49,942 bases of DNA, from contig CALUUX010000024.1 of the NCBI GenBank assembly GCA_944324085.1, positions 1-49,942 of the forward strand, in the 5' to 3' direction. Shown in pieces: positions 35,659-44,212 of this stretch. The position numbers were made by a program, and so were the translations under genes. How positions within the stretch are numbered: position 1 is the stretch's first letter; each line of letters starts with the position of its first letter. This DNA is from an uncultured Mailhella sp. GTDB taxonomy: Bacteria; Desulfobacterota; Desulfovibrionia; Desulfovibrionales; Desulfovibrionaceae. The notes under the pieces are model-generated. The model was not told the DNA's origin. It did not search any database and worked only from the letters and a program-made list of their open reading frames with translations.

Positions 35659-35674
35659 TATGCAGTTATGCATA
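35659..35674 (-). promoter_or_regulatory. Candidate activator site (UAS 2)
   Basis: TATGCAGTTATGCATA, sharing both TATGCA and TGCATA arms with UAS 1 (13 of 16 bases), start-to-start distance 114 bp, close to 11 helical turns. Confidence 0.6.
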
Positions 35675-36077
35675 AATCACTTCCCTTTCTCAGATGCCAT
35701 TCACCCCAAATCTGAGAGATCTCCCAGCGACGCCATAGAACTTTTCACCATTCCTTTTTCTCGATCCAGCTTTCTTTTTCCACGGCTTCCCTTTGTCCGC
35801 GACTTTTACGCCCCTCGGCGTCGCGCCAATACTTATGTTTGCCTTATTGTTAAAAAAAGAACAAAATAGCGGTTCATTTCCCTTTCCAAAAACAAAACGA
35901 ACGTTTTTTCTCTTCTCCCTGCATTCTTCAACCCCCGCGAAAAACATGCCCTTTTTCTTCGGAACTATTGGAACAACCTTTTTCAACACCCTCGCCATCT
36001 CATACACGTTCTTTCAACATGCCGAATTCCCTTTATTTCCCCACCCAAACCATAAAAAAAAAGATAAAAAGGAACTT

Positions 36078-36137
36078 GTGAAGACTTCACGGGAGTGCGT
36101 AATTATCTTGCATTTCCCGACAACTTGCTGGTAAACT
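36078..36137 (+). promoter_or_regulatory. Promoter and palindrome of the CoADR-rhodanese gene
   Basis: TTGCAT (36108-36113), 18-base spacer, TAAACT (36132-36137). A 13-base palindrome GTGAAGACTTCAC (36078-36090) sits about 20 bases upstream of the -35, where a CRP/FNR-type or other activator could bind. Confidence 0.45.
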
Positions 36138-36194
36138 ACCTTGCGATAGTTTTTTTTCGGCGACACGAACCTTATTCTCTGGAGGTTTTTCCAC

Positions 36195-37913
36195 ATGGCT
36201 CTCAATATTCTCATCATCGGCGGAGTCGCTCTCGGCCCCAAGGCCGCCGCGCGCGCCAAGCGGCTCATGCCCGACAGCAACATCACCATGATTGATCAGG
36301 GCACCTACATTTCCTACGGCGGCTGCGGCATTCCCTATTTCGTAGGCGGCGACGTTCCCCAGATGAACGGTCTGCGCACCACCAACGCCGGCGTCGTGCG
36401 CGACGAAGCCTTCTTTAAGGAACTCAAGGGCGTCAACGCCATCTGCCACACGCGCGCGCTGTCCATCAACCGCAAGGAAAAGACCGTCACCGTTGAAAAC
36501 ACGCAGACCGGCGAAAAAAGCGACATGCCCTATGACAAGCTGGTCATCGCCACGGGCAGCAGCCCCCGCATTCCTCCCATTCCCGGCGCGGATCTGAAAA
36601 ATGTCACCTCCGTCACCTGCCTTGAAGCCGCCAAAGCCATTCAGGAACAGTGCGCCGCCCGCAAGATCAACCACGCCGTCATCATCGGCGCCGGCTTCAT
36701 CGGCCTGGAAATGGCCGTGGCTCTGGCCGACATGTGGGGCATCAAGGTCACCGTCATCGAAATGATCGACCACGTTCTGCCCGCCCAGCTCTGCTACAAT
36801 TTCAGCCAGATGGCCAAGCACGACCTTGAAGAACTGGGCATCACCGTGCTCACCGGCGAAGGCGTCAAGGAACTCAAGGGCAAGGACGGCGCCGTGTGCG
36901 AAGTGGTGACCAACAAACGCACCATCGAAGCCGACGAAGTCATTTTCTCCATCGGCGTCACTCCCAACTCCAAGATCGCTTCCGACGCCGGCATCGCCTG
37001 CCATCCCCGCGGCGGCATTCTGGTGAACACCCACATGCAGACCTCCGATCCCGACATCTACGCCGGCGGCGACGTCGTCGTGGTGCGCAACCTCATCTCC
37101 GGCGATCTCAGCTATCTGCCTCTTGGCTCCATGGCCAACAGACAGGGCCGCGTCATCGGAACCAACCTCGCCGGCGGCCAGGCCACCTTTGAAGGCGTGG
37201 TCGGCTCCTGGTGCGTGAAGCTGAACAAGATGTACGCCTCCGGCGCCGGTCTCACGCTGCATCAGGCCCGTCTGGCCGGTTTCGACGCCATCGAAGTCAG
37301 CATGGAAGGCTCGGACAAAGCCCACTTCTATCCCGGCCACACCAACACCAGCATCAACGTGGTGGTGGACAAGCAGACCCGCCGCGTGCTGGGCATTCAG
37401 GGCATGAGCACCGACGGTTCCGCCGTCAAGGCCCGCACCGACGCCGTGGCCGCCATGCTTCAGGTTTCCCGTCCCACGCTGAACGACCTGTCCAACCTCG
37501 AAGTCTGCTACGCGCCGCCCTTCGCTTCCGCCATGGACGTGATCAACGCTGCGGGCAACGTGGCCGACAACGTGGTCAGCGGCTATCATCACATGATCAC
37601 CCCTGACGAATTCGTCGATCTGTGGGAAAATCGCGACAAGAACAACTATCTCTTCGTGGATATCCGTCCCGCCAAGGCCGGCAAGCCCATCGAAGAACGT
37701 CATCCCGGCCAGTACCTCTCCTTGCCGCTGGAAGAATTCAACGCCCGCGCCAAGAAGGAGATTCCCACCGACCGTCCCGTGGCCCTCGTGTGCAACACCG
37801 GCACCCGCGCCTACGAAGCTCAGCTCAAGCTGCGTGAAATGGGCATCGAAACCGTGAACTCCGCCGGCGGCCACACCGCCCTGCGCAAGCGCGGCGACGA
37901 AGAAAAATTCTAA
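36195..37913 (+). CDS. CoA-disulfide / polysulfide reductase with C-terminal rhodanese domain
   Basis: A 572-residue FAD enzyme. The N-terminal GG-motif for FAD (ILIIGGVALGPKAAARAKR), the redox Cys C44 in YGGCGIPYFVGG, an NAD(P)-binding motif IIGAGFIGLEMAVAL, an FAD block YAGGDVVVV and a dimerisation domain are followed by a rhodanese domain (about 475-572) with its Cys533 in CNTGTRAY. Such CoADR-Rhd or Npsr proteins reduce CoA disulfide, CoA persulfide or polysulfide with NAD(P)H. ATG 36195 has CTGGAGG. It is divergent from the isethionate operon. A link to sulfite or sulfur handling is plausible but unproven. Confidence 0.88.
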   Translation: MALNILIIGGVALGPKAAARAKRLMPDSNITMIDQGTYISYGGCGIPYFVGGDVPQMNGLRTTNAGVVRDEAFFKELKGVNAICHTRALSINRKEKTVTVENTQTGEKSDMPYDKLVIATGSSPRIPPIPGADLKNVTSVTCLEAAKAIQEQCAARKINHAVIIGAGFIGLEMAVALADMWGIKVTVIEMIDHVLPAQLCYNFSQMAKHDLEELGITVLTGEGVKELKGKDGAVCEVVTNKRTIEADEVIFSIGVTPNSKIASDAGIACHPRGGILVNTHMQTSDPDIYAGGDVVVVRNLISGDLSYLPLGSMANRQGRVIGTNLAGGQATFEGVVGSWCVKLNKMYASGAGLTLHQARLAGFDAIEVSMEGSDKAHFYPGHTNTSINVVVDKQTRRVLGIQGMSTDGSAVKARTDAVAAMLQVSRPTLNDLSNLEVCYAPPFASAMDVINAAGNVADNVVSGYHHMITPDEFVDLWENRDKNNYLFVDIRPAKAGKPIEERHPGQYLSLPLEEFNARAKKEIPTDRPVALVCNTGTRAYEAQLKLREMGIETVNSAGGHTALRKRGDEEKF

Positions 37914-38005
37914 CGCGACGCCGGGTTCTCCCCGGTTTCGCCACGGATCCCCCAACCGTAGAATGACGTTCCTCCAGGGTTACGATCCGTGAAAGTTTCC
38001 ATTCT

Positions 38006-38053
38006 GAGGTTCGGAACACGCCGTGAGCACGGTATGTTCCGAACCTCTTTTTT
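38006..38053 (+). terminator. Terminator of the CoADR gene
   Basis: Thirteen-base-pair stem GAGGTTCGGAACA / TGTTCCGAACCTC with an inner CCGT/ACGG pairing, then TTTTTT. Confidence 0.92.
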
Positions 38054-38126
38054 CCCGTCGCGCGGGGACAGGGAGGGAGCTTGCATGCCACGGTCGTATG
38101 GAGCATAATAAAACAAAGGGGTTTCT

Positions 38127-39464
38127 ATGGCCGAATCGCTTTTTTCCCGTCCGTTCTTCCGCGCATACCGCGCGCTTTGGACGCTGGCGCGTCCGCTGCT
38201 CAAACGAAGCCCGCGGCTGGCCGACGGCTGGAAAGAACGCTTGGCGCCCGACGACTGGCTTGCGCCGGAACTCTCATCCGCGGACGATGACGGCCATTGC
38301 GTGGACGTCTGGATCCAGGCGGCTTCCGGAGGCGAAGCGAAACTCGCCGTGGCCATCTGCCGAAGTTTCAATCCGTCGACCCCCCTGCGCGTGCTGCTGA
38401 CCACCTGGACGAGGCAAGGCCGCGACGTCATGGAACGCTCGCTTGCTTCGTTGAAAGCCTCGCATCCCCATCTCGTCGTGCTGGTGCGTTTCGCGCCCTT
38501 CGACCATCCCGACGTGGTTCGGCGCGCCCTGTCCCTCGCCTCCCCCCGCATGGTGGCCCTGCTGGAAACAGAATTGTGGCCCGGGCTGCTCGCCGCGTGC
38601 CGGGAAAAAAACGTTCCCGTACACATCTTCAACGGACGCATCAACAGCTCCACGGCGCACTTCGGACGCATCTTCTCTTCCCTCATGAGCGAGCTGTCGC
38701 CGGCGTCCGTGCGCGCCATATCCCGCTACGACAAACAGGCCTTTGCCGCCATTTTTCCCTGTCCTGTGGACAGCATGCCCAACATTAAATTCGATCTCGC
38801 CGCCGAAACCCTTGACGCGCCCCTCGCCGCGCGCGCGCCATGCTTCGTCACCGGCGGCCCGGTCTTTCTGTTCGCGTCTGTCCGTCAGTGCGAAGAAACC
38901 CGCATTCCCGGGCAGCTTTCCCGTCTGTACAAGACGTTTCCCAACGCGGCCGTTATCGTCGCGCCCCGGCATCTCTATCGCGTCCCGGCCTGGAAAAGCG
39001 TGCTGGAAGATCTGGCGCTCATGCCCGTGCTCGTCTCGGAACTCGCGCCGGGGCACAGTCTGCCGCGCAGACATGTGCTCGTCTGGGACAGATTCGGCGA
39101 TCTGCCGCAGCTTTACGCCGCGGCTCGGGCCGTCTTTGTGGGCGGCAGCTTCGGACAGGGCGGCCAGAACTTTCTGGAAGCTCTGTCGGCCGGACTCGTT
39201 CCCTGCATTGGCCCGTCGGCGCATAACTTTCTATGGGCCATGGGCATCGGCGATCCGTCCATGCCCTCGCTGGAGCAGGTCGGTCTGCTGCGCGTGGCGC
39301 ATCATCCGAAAGAAGTCATTGACATCATGCTCGAGCAGGCCGCCGACGCGCCCGAACGCGCGAACGTCCGGGAAAAATTCCGGGCTTGGCTCGCGCCCCG
39401 GCAAGGCGGCGCGGCCATGACGGCCAGAACCATGGAAACCATCGTGACTTCGCATAAATCCTGA
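38127..39464 (+). CDS. waaA: 3-deoxy-D-manno-octulosonic acid (Kdo) transferase
   Basis: A 445-residue GT30-type enzyme that transfers Kdo from CMP-Kdo to the lipid A precursor, anchored at the inner membrane by an N-terminal segment. VWIQAASGGEAKLAV corresponds to the WIHAVSVGE acceptor-domain motif, with its catalytic Glu; LLETELWPGLL, VFNGRINSS-like HIFNGRINSS and the CMP-Kdo region VFVGGSFGQGGQNFLEA are all present. ATG 38127 has AAAGGGG. It is near other LPS genes (kdsC, lptC, lptA, lptB). Confidence 0.93.
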   Translation: MAESLFSRPFFRAYRALWTLARPLLKRSPRLADGWKERLAPDDWLAPELSSADDDGHCVDVWIQAASGGEAKLAVAICRSFNPSTPLRVLLTTWTRQGRDVMERSLASLKASHPHLVVLVRFAPFDHPDVVRRALSLASPRMVALLETELWPGLLAACREKNVPVHIFNGRINSSTAHFGRIFSSLMSELSPASVRAISRYDKQAFAAIFPCPVDSMPNIKFDLAAETLDAPLAARAPCFVTGGPVFLFASVRQCEETRIPGQLSRLYKTFPNAAVIVAPRHLYRVPAWKSVLEDLALMPVLVSELAPGHSLPRRHVLVWDRFGDLPQLYAAARAVFVGGSFGQGGQNFLEALSAGLVPCIGPSAHNFLWAMGIGDPSMPSLEQVGLLRVAHHPKEVIDIMLEQAADAPERANVREKFRAWLAPRQGGAAMTARTMETIVTSHKS

Positions 39465-39508
39465 CCGTTCTTTTCCCCAAGACGGCCCGACCAGCCGTCC
39501 GCCGCCTC

Positions 39509-39557
39509 TAGACAGGACAAGCTCCCAAGACTTATAGTCTTCTCGCGGATTGATCCG
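39509..39557 (+). promoter_or_regulatory. Promoter/palindrome before the lipoprotein gene
   Basis: TAGACA (39509-39514) and TATAGT (39533-39538) with an 18-base spacer; the -10 lies inside the palindrome AAGACT-TAT-AGTCTT (39527-39541). A short stem CGCGGAT/ATCCGCG (39544-39559) just downstream is followed by a T run and may be a weak terminator for waaA. Confidence 0.4.
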
Positions 39558-39582
39558 CGGAATTTTTCATAAGGATGTCCCC

Positions 39583-39933
39583 ATGCGCAGATTCCTTATT
39601 CCCGCCGCTCTCTGTCTGCTTCTGAGCGGCTGCTTCGCCAATCCTTTCGGAACGTCCCCCGCTCCCGAAACGCCCATACCAGAAACGCCCCTTTCCCCCG
39701 TGCCTCAGTTCATTTCCATGAACAACGCCGGAGCGCAGGCTTCCATAGACGACCCGGCCTTCGGCGGTCTGGTGGACGTCATGGTGGAGGGCTCGTTCAC
39801 CTCGGCTTCCGGCCGCGACTGCCGGCGCGCCGTAGTCAGCCAGCCTCCCCATGAAGCGGAAATCGTCATTCTCTGCCGCCAGGGCGAAGGATGGGAGCTC
39901 ATGCCCCGCGTCTGGGGGCGCGGTCTTGAATGA
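39583..39933 (+). CDS. Small putative lipoprotein
   Basis: A 116-residue protein with a lipobox CLLLSGC (Cys16). The mature part has a Pro-rich spacer (SPAPETPIPETPLSPVP), then DVMVEGSFTSASGRDCRRAVVSQPPHEAEIVILCRQGEGWELMPRVWG, with two cysteines that may form a disulfide. The family is unknown to me. It lies 25 bp upstream of an SLBB export protein, so it may assist surface polysaccharide export. ATG 39583 has AAGGA; an earlier in-frame ATG at 39550 lacks the signal-peptide layout. Confidence 0.8.
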   Translation: MRRFLIPAALCLLLSGCFANPFGTSPAPETPIPETPLSPVPQFISMNNAGAQASIDDPAFGGLVDVMVEGSFTSASGRDCRRAVVSQPPHEAEIVILCRQGEGWELMPRVWGRGLE

Positions 39934-39958
39934 ACGCCGTTCCCGGCGCGATCCGTGA

Positions 39959-41632
39959 ATGAATATTACCAGAGCACTGTTTATCGATTCTTTTCCAGCC
40001 TTCGGGCAGGAGCGTACGTTGCGTCTCTTTCTTCTTTCTCTCGTCATGCTATTGACGCTGGTCTCCCCTGCGACGGCGGCTGAATCCACAAGCACCGCCA
40101 CAGCCACCGCCACGGTCACGGCCACGGCGGCAGCGTCCGCCACGCCTTCCACGCAGGAACCTCAGCCTTTCGGCAGCAATCTCTTTCAGGGAAACTTCTC
40201 GTCCGGCGGATCCTCCGCCACCATCCAGAACGGCGACCGCATTCTGGTTCGGCTGTGGGGCGGCCGCACGCTCGACGACGTGTTCACGGTGTCCCCCTCA
40301 GGCACGCTGGATCTTCCCGACATCGGCAGCATTCCCCTCGTGGGGCTGCCCCGCGGCGACGCCGCGCAAATTCAGCAGTCCATTGTAAGCAAGCTGAACG
40401 TATCGGGCATCACCGACGTGCAGGTATACGCCCGCCCTCTGGACACGCAAAACGTCTCCGTGTTCGTGACGGGATTCGTGAACCATCCCGGCAGCTATCA
40501 GGGCATGGCCTCCGACAATATCCTTTCCTTTCTCGACAAGGCCGGAGGCATTGATTCCCGCCGCGGCAGCTACCGCGACATCCGGGTTCTGAGAAATCAG
40601 CAGCCTCTGGCCACGGCGGATCTTTATCCCTTCATCCTGTACGGAAAGATTCCGTCCTTGCGCTTCAACGACGGAGACACCATCGTCGTCGGCGAAAAGG
40701 GCCCTACCGTGTCCGCCAGCGGCGAAGTGCGCAACGCCGCGCGTTTTGAATTCGAAAAAGGCAACATGACCGGCGAAGCCCTGACCCGCATGGCCGATCC
40801 CAATTCCCGCGCCTCGCACGTCAGCATTTCCGGCTTTCGAAACGGCGTGCCTTACAACCAGTATCTGTCCCTCAAGGAATTCAACAGGCTGAAGCTCGAA
40901 AACGACGATCAGGTGCGCTTCCAGGCCGACACTACGGGCAGCACCATCATGGTGGAAGCCCAGGGCGCCATTCTTGGTTCCTCGCGTTTTCCCGTGCGCC
41001 GCAACGCGCGCCTTCAGGAAGTGCTGAGCTATATTTCCGTGGATCCGGACAGGGCCAATCTTTCCGGTCTGTACATCAAGCGCCTGAGTACGGCGAAGCA
41101 GCAGAAAAAAGCCATTGAAGACGCTCTGAACCGCCTGGAACACAACGCCTACACGGCCACGTCCTCCAGCAACGACGAAGCGCAGATCCGCGCCAAGGAA
41201 GCCGAAATGCTGTCGAGCTTCATCAACCGAGCCCGCAAGGTGGAACCCGAAGGCATCGTGGTCGTGGGCAGCGGCGGCAAAATAGCCGACATCGCGCTGG
41301 AAGACGGCGACATCATCGTCATTCCCGAAAAAACGGACGTCGTCATGATAAGCGGCGAAGTCATCATGCCGCAGGCCGTGGTCTGGAACGAAGACCGCGA
41401 CATGGACGACTACATCAAGAGCGCGGGCGGTTTCAGCAATCGCGCCGACACCTCCAACATTCTCGTGGTGCATCCCGACGGAGAAGTCACGCCCAAAGCC
41501 AAAAACGTTCAACCCGGCGATCAGATTCTCGTTCTGCCCCGCGTGGACTCCAAAAACATGCAGGCCGTCAAGGAAGTGTCTCAGATTCTTTACCAGATCG
41601 CCGTGGCCTGCAAGGTCATTCTGGATCTGTAG
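39959..41632 (+). CDS. Polysaccharide export protein with SLBB domains (Wza-like)
   Basis: A 557-residue protein with a cleavable signal peptide (LLTLVSPATAA) but no lipobox, unlike Wza. A low-complexity Thr/Ala stretch follows (about 43-63). Then come the polysaccharide-export domain (NGDRILVRLWGGRTLDDVFTVSPSGTLDLPDIG) and several SLBB-like blocks (VFVTGFVNHPGSYQG; MISGEVIMPQAVVW), with a long insertion. It probably forms an outer-membrane or periplasmic channel for capsular or exopolysaccharide. No wzc/wzb partner is in view. The start has a poor site (CGATCCGTGA), so it may be coupled to the lipoprotein gene. Confidence 0.8.
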   Translation: MNITRALFIDSFPAFGQERTLRLFLLSLVMLLTLVSPATAAESTSTATATATVTATAAASATPSTQEPQPFGSNLFQGNFSSGGSSATIQNGDRILVRLWGGRTLDDVFTVSPSGTLDLPDIGSIPLVGLPRGDAAQIQQSIVSKLNVSGITDVQVYARPLDTQNVSVFVTGFVNHPGSYQGMASDNILSFLDKAGGIDSRRGSYRDIRVLRNQQPLATADLYPFILYGKIPSLRFNDGDTIVVGEKGPTVSASGEVRNAARFEFEKGNMTGEALTRMADPNSRASHVSISGFRNGVPYNQYLSLKEFNRLKLENDDQVRFQADTTGSTIMVEAQGAILGSSRFPVRRNARLQEVLSYISVDPDRANLSGLYIKRLSTAKQQKKAIEDALNRLEHNAYTATSSSNDEAQIRAKEAEMLSSFINRARKVEPEGIVVVGSGGKIADIALEDGDIIVIPEKTDVVMISGEVIMPQAVVWNEDRDMDDYIKSAGGFSNRADTSNILVVHPDGEVTPKAKNVQPGDQILVLPRVDSKNMQAVKEVSQILYQIAVACKVILDL

Positions 41633-41775
41633 ACCTTCGCGGAGCGCGTTCCCGGCGGCCTTTCGGCCCTTTTCAGAAAACGCCGGACAAACGCGCGGCA
41701 TCCCGCCGGAAAACAAAGTTACGCGGAGCGCGTCTTCAGAACTCGCGACCCGCTCCGCGCAACGAACGACAAGAC

Positions 41776-41818
41776 GAAAAACGAGAGGGGAAAACGCTAT
41801 TCCAGCGTTTCTCCTCTC
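41776..41818 (-). terminator. Terminator of the GT2 gene
   Basis: On the minus strand a long stem GAGAGGAGAAACGCT / AGCGTTTTCCCCTCTC (one bulge) followed by a CGTTTTT run. It overlaps the last codons of the glycosyltransferase. The 164-bp gap also holds a direct repeat GCGGAGCGCGT (at about 41640 and 41722). Confidence 0.8.
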
Positions 41819-42804
41819 ATTTTTCTGCACAGATCGACGAACCAGCGGTCAAAACGCTTGCGTTCCCTGCGCCAGCTCCGGCGCAGGCGCGTCATGGCGT
41901 CCATGTCGCGGGGAAAACGCCCGGTTCTGCGGAAAAACTCTTCCCGAAGCTGGGGAATATGCCATAGTTCCAGCGGTTCAAAAAACTCCGCGCCCTTTTC
42001 GTCGAACAGGCGACGGATTTCCGCCCATTGCCAGCTCGGCGGAGAAGGCGGCACGTCGTCCAGCGGAAGACCTTCCACCCATTCGTCGGGAACGCGGCGC
42101 AGCCGGATATGCTTCTCGTCCCAGTCCCTAAAATAAAAACGATTGATGCGTTCCGCCTCATCCGGACGCCGGATCAGCTCCACGCAATGATACCAGGCGA
42201 TCTTCATCTGATACGGAAGAAGATCCGCCGCGGTGAAATGCAGCAGCGCGCCCTGACTCAACGGACATTTCGTCACGTTGTTTCTGTCGTCCGACCCGGG
42301 AGTGCGGGGCATGTGCAGAAATCCGTCATAGGAGGGCAGATCGGGCGCGTCTCTCACGATGACGCCGCGGTAAATATGATGAAACTTGCTGTAGTCGCCG
42401 TCACGATAATACCGGGGACTTCCCCAGAGCGTCAGCCAGCGCAAGGCCAGCTTGTGCCCCGGTTCCAGCTCTTCCATGAGCGCGCGGCCGTACTTCCGAA
42501 AAGGCGCGGTAACGGCTTCGTCGGCGTCAATGCAGAAAAAATGCGTCGCGCCCCGACGGCGGGCTTCCTCAAGAAGCGTCTGCCGGATAATTTTTTCCTT
42601 TCCCTGGGAAAAACCCGACAAATCGCCTTCCATTTCCAACACGACGCCTCCCCGCTCACGCACCAGATCCCCGGAACGGTCGGAAGAATGGTCGTCCATG
42701 CCGATAACCATGTCGGCCACGCCTCGGAGCGAGGCCAGGCAACACGGCAACAGTCTGGATTCGTTTCGAAAAGGAATAAGCGCGGCAACTTTCATGGCGG
42801 CCAT
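41797..42804 (-). CDS. Family 2 glycosyltransferase
   Basis: A 335-residue GT2-fold protein. AALIPFRNESRLLPCCLASL is the nucleotide-binding start, MDDHSSDRSGDL the second conserved block and FCIDADEAV the metal-binding DxD. The C-terminal 120 residues contain a basic helix-rich tail (RLRRSWRRERKRFDRWF). The likely role is transfer of a sugar during LPS core or surface polysaccharide synthesis; donor and acceptor are unknown. ATG 42804 has GGAG 8 nt upstream, whereas a TTG at 42810 and the ATG at 42795 are less well placed. It is opposite in strand to its neighbours. Confidence 0.8.
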   Translation of the reverse strand: MAAMKVAALIPFRNESRLLPCCLASLRGVADMVIGMDDHSSDRSGDLVRERGGVVLEMEGDLSGFSQGKEKIIRQTLLEEARRRGATHFFCIDADEAVTAPFRKYGRALMEELEPGHKLALRWLTLWGSPRYYRDGDYSKFHHIYRGVIVRDAPDLPSYDGFLHMPRTPGSDDRNNVTKCPLSQGALLHFTAADLLPYQMKIAWYHCVELIRRPDEAERINRFYFRDWDEKHIRLRRVPDEWVEGLPLDDVPPSPPSWQWAEIRRLFDEKGAEFFEPLELWHIPQLREEFFRRTGRFPRDMDAMTRLRRSWRRERKRFDRWFVDLCRKMRGETLE

Positions 42805-42953
42805 GGGCAATGCTCCGGATTTTTGGACGAAATGCTACCATAGCCCCTCGCCAAAGCCAAGACTTCCCCTCTCGCCCTTTTGACTCGGGACGGAAACGCG
42901 GCTATAAAGAAACACCGGCCAACGCCTCCATTCCGCCGTTTCTCGGAGTACCC

Positions 42954-43541
42954 ATGCTCGCAGACAACTCTCCCTTTTCTTCCGTTTTTTCGGTCAGCGA
43001 AGAGGTTCTTCGCGCGGCCGCCGCAGTCCGCTTTCTTGTTCTCGACGTCGACGGCGTGTGCACCGACGGCAAACTGTACTTTCAGGAAAACGGCCACCCC
43101 ATCAAATGCTTCCACGCCCAGGACGGCATAGGCATCAAAACCGCCCTGCGTGCCGGCATAGGCGTGGGCATCATCACCGGCAGGAACGATCCCTGCGTGC
43201 TGGCCAGAATGTCGCAGCTCGGCGTTCGGGATTACTACGCGGGATTTGAATCCAAGCTGCCGAAGCTCGAAGCTCTCCGTCAGAAATACGGTCTGAAAAA
43301 AGAAGAAATGGCCTACCTCGGCGACGACTGGATTGATCTTGACCCCATGCGTTCCGTGGGCATGCCCATGGCCGTGGCCAACGCCGTCGCGCAGGTGAAA
43401 AAAGAGGCGTTGTACGTCACTTCCGCCAGAGGCGGCGAAGGAGCCGTGCGCGAGGCCGTGGAATTTCTGCTGGCCGCCCGCAGAGACGGGAAAAATCCCG
43501 CGGATCTCTGGACCGCGGCTACGGGACCGGCCCGCGTATGA
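42954..43541 (+). CDS. kdsC: 3-deoxy-D-manno-octulosonate 8-phosphate phosphatase
   Basis: A 195-residue HAD-superfamily phosphatase of the C0 (no cap) type that makes free Kdo for LPS. FLVLDVDGVCTDG carries the nucleophile and general acid Asp residues, IITGRND the Thr of motif II, and YLGDDWIDLDPM the metal-binding Asp residues of motif IV. ATG 42954 has CTCGGAG. It overlaps lptC (ATGA), forming a kdsC-lptC-lptA-lptB operon that links Kdo synthesis to LPS transport. Confidence 0.95.
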   Translation: MLADNSPFSSVFSVSEEVLRAAAAVRFLVLDVDGVCTDGKLYFQENGHPIKCFHAQDGIGIKTALRAGIGVGIITGRNDPCVLARMSQLGVRDYYAGFESKLPKLEALRQKYGLKKEEMAYLGDDWIDLDPMRSVGMPMAVANAVAQVKKEALYVTSARGGEGAVREAVEFLLAARRDGKNPADLWTAATGPARV

Positions 43542-44209
43542 ACGCCTCCATAAAAAGAACGCTCGCGCTCATCGTTCTGGGCGCGGCCGCGTGGGGAGGC
43601 TGGTACGGCTGGCAGAGCTGGAAAACCCGTCAGGCTCTCGAAGCCATGGAAAACGTGGTGCGCTCCGCCGACCTGAACAACCTGCTTTCCAACCCTCCGG
43701 AAGAAGTGAAAAACGCCGTTGACCTCGCCGTGCGCGGCATTCAGCTCTCGCAGGGGCACGAAGGGCAGAAGAGTTTCGACCTCAACGCCGACTGGGCCAC
43801 GCTCAATCAGGAATCCGGCTCCATTACCGTGCGCGACCCGGATATCCGCTACATGCTGGAACCCGCGACCGGCGAAGCCGAACGCGTCATTCACGCCACC
43901 TCCAACGTAGGCCGCGTGGAAAACGGCAATCAGAAAATTTCCATGTCCGGCGAAGTAAAGGCCGTCTACGAAGACAACGTGCTCACGGGCAACGAGGCCG
44001 TGTTTCTCAACGACGACCGCACGCTCACCTTCCCCGACGGCGCGGCCCTCGACGGCCCGACGCTGGCCGGCACGGCCACCCATCTTGTGTGGAATCTCAA
44101 CACCAACGTTCTGACGGGCGATAACGGCGTGCGCATGCGCTGGACGCCGTCCGACGCCACCGCCGAAGACTCTTCATCCGACGCCGCGCCAAAAAACGCG
44201 CAGGAGTAA
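43538..44209 (+). CDS. lptC: LPS export system protein LptC
   Basis: A 223-residue protein with one N-terminal membrane anchor (ALIVLGAAAWGGWYGW) and a periplasmic beta-jellyroll domain, as in LptC, with the repeats DIRYMLEP, KISMSGEVKAVYEDNVLTGNEAVFLNDDRTLTFPDGAALDG. LptC receives LPS from the LptB2FG transporter and passes it to LptA. It overlaps kdsC by four bases and precedes lptA by three. It is longer than E. coli LptC (191), with an extra N-proximal segment and a Ser/Asp-rich tail. Confidence 0.88.
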   Translation: MNASIKRTLALIVLGAAAWGGWYGWQSWKTRQALEAMENVVRSADLNNLLSNPPEEVKNAVDLAVRGIQLSQGHEGQKSFDLNADWATLNQESGSITVRDPDIRYMLEPATGEAERVIHATSNVGRVENGNQKISMSGEVKAVYEDNVLTGNEAVFLNDDRTLTFPDGAALDGPTLAGTATHLVWNLNTNVLTGDNGVRMRWTPSDATAEDSSSDAAPKNAQE

Positions 44210-44212
44210 CGC

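Larger units (their letters stand above)
35364..36194. other. AT-rich intergenic region between dctP and the CoADR gene
   Basis: About 830 bp with markedly lower GC than the surrounding genes, particularly 35380-35660. It carries the two proposed activator sites, a small stem CTCAGAT/ATCTGAG (35689-35716) and the CoADR promoter region near 36078-36137. Several short open frames exist, but none has a ribosome site and a credible protein, so I call no gene. Such AT-rich DNA is common in bent, activator-bound sigma-54 upstream regions. Confidence 0.7.

Noticed and set aside
35660..35869. A 69-codon frame in the AT-rich region upstream of dctP
   Set aside because: It overlaps a proposed activator site, has no ribosome site and no credible protein features.
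36087..37955. A 622-codon minus-strand frame opposite the CoADR gene
   Set aside because: Antisense shadow; the plus strand has intact FAD, NAD and rhodanese motifs.
40080..40150. A GCCACG-like sequence resembling a short tandem repeat
   Set aside because: It encodes a Thr/Ala-rich spacer with varied codons and no strict repeat unit, so it is low-complexity coding sequence rather than a phase-variable repeat.
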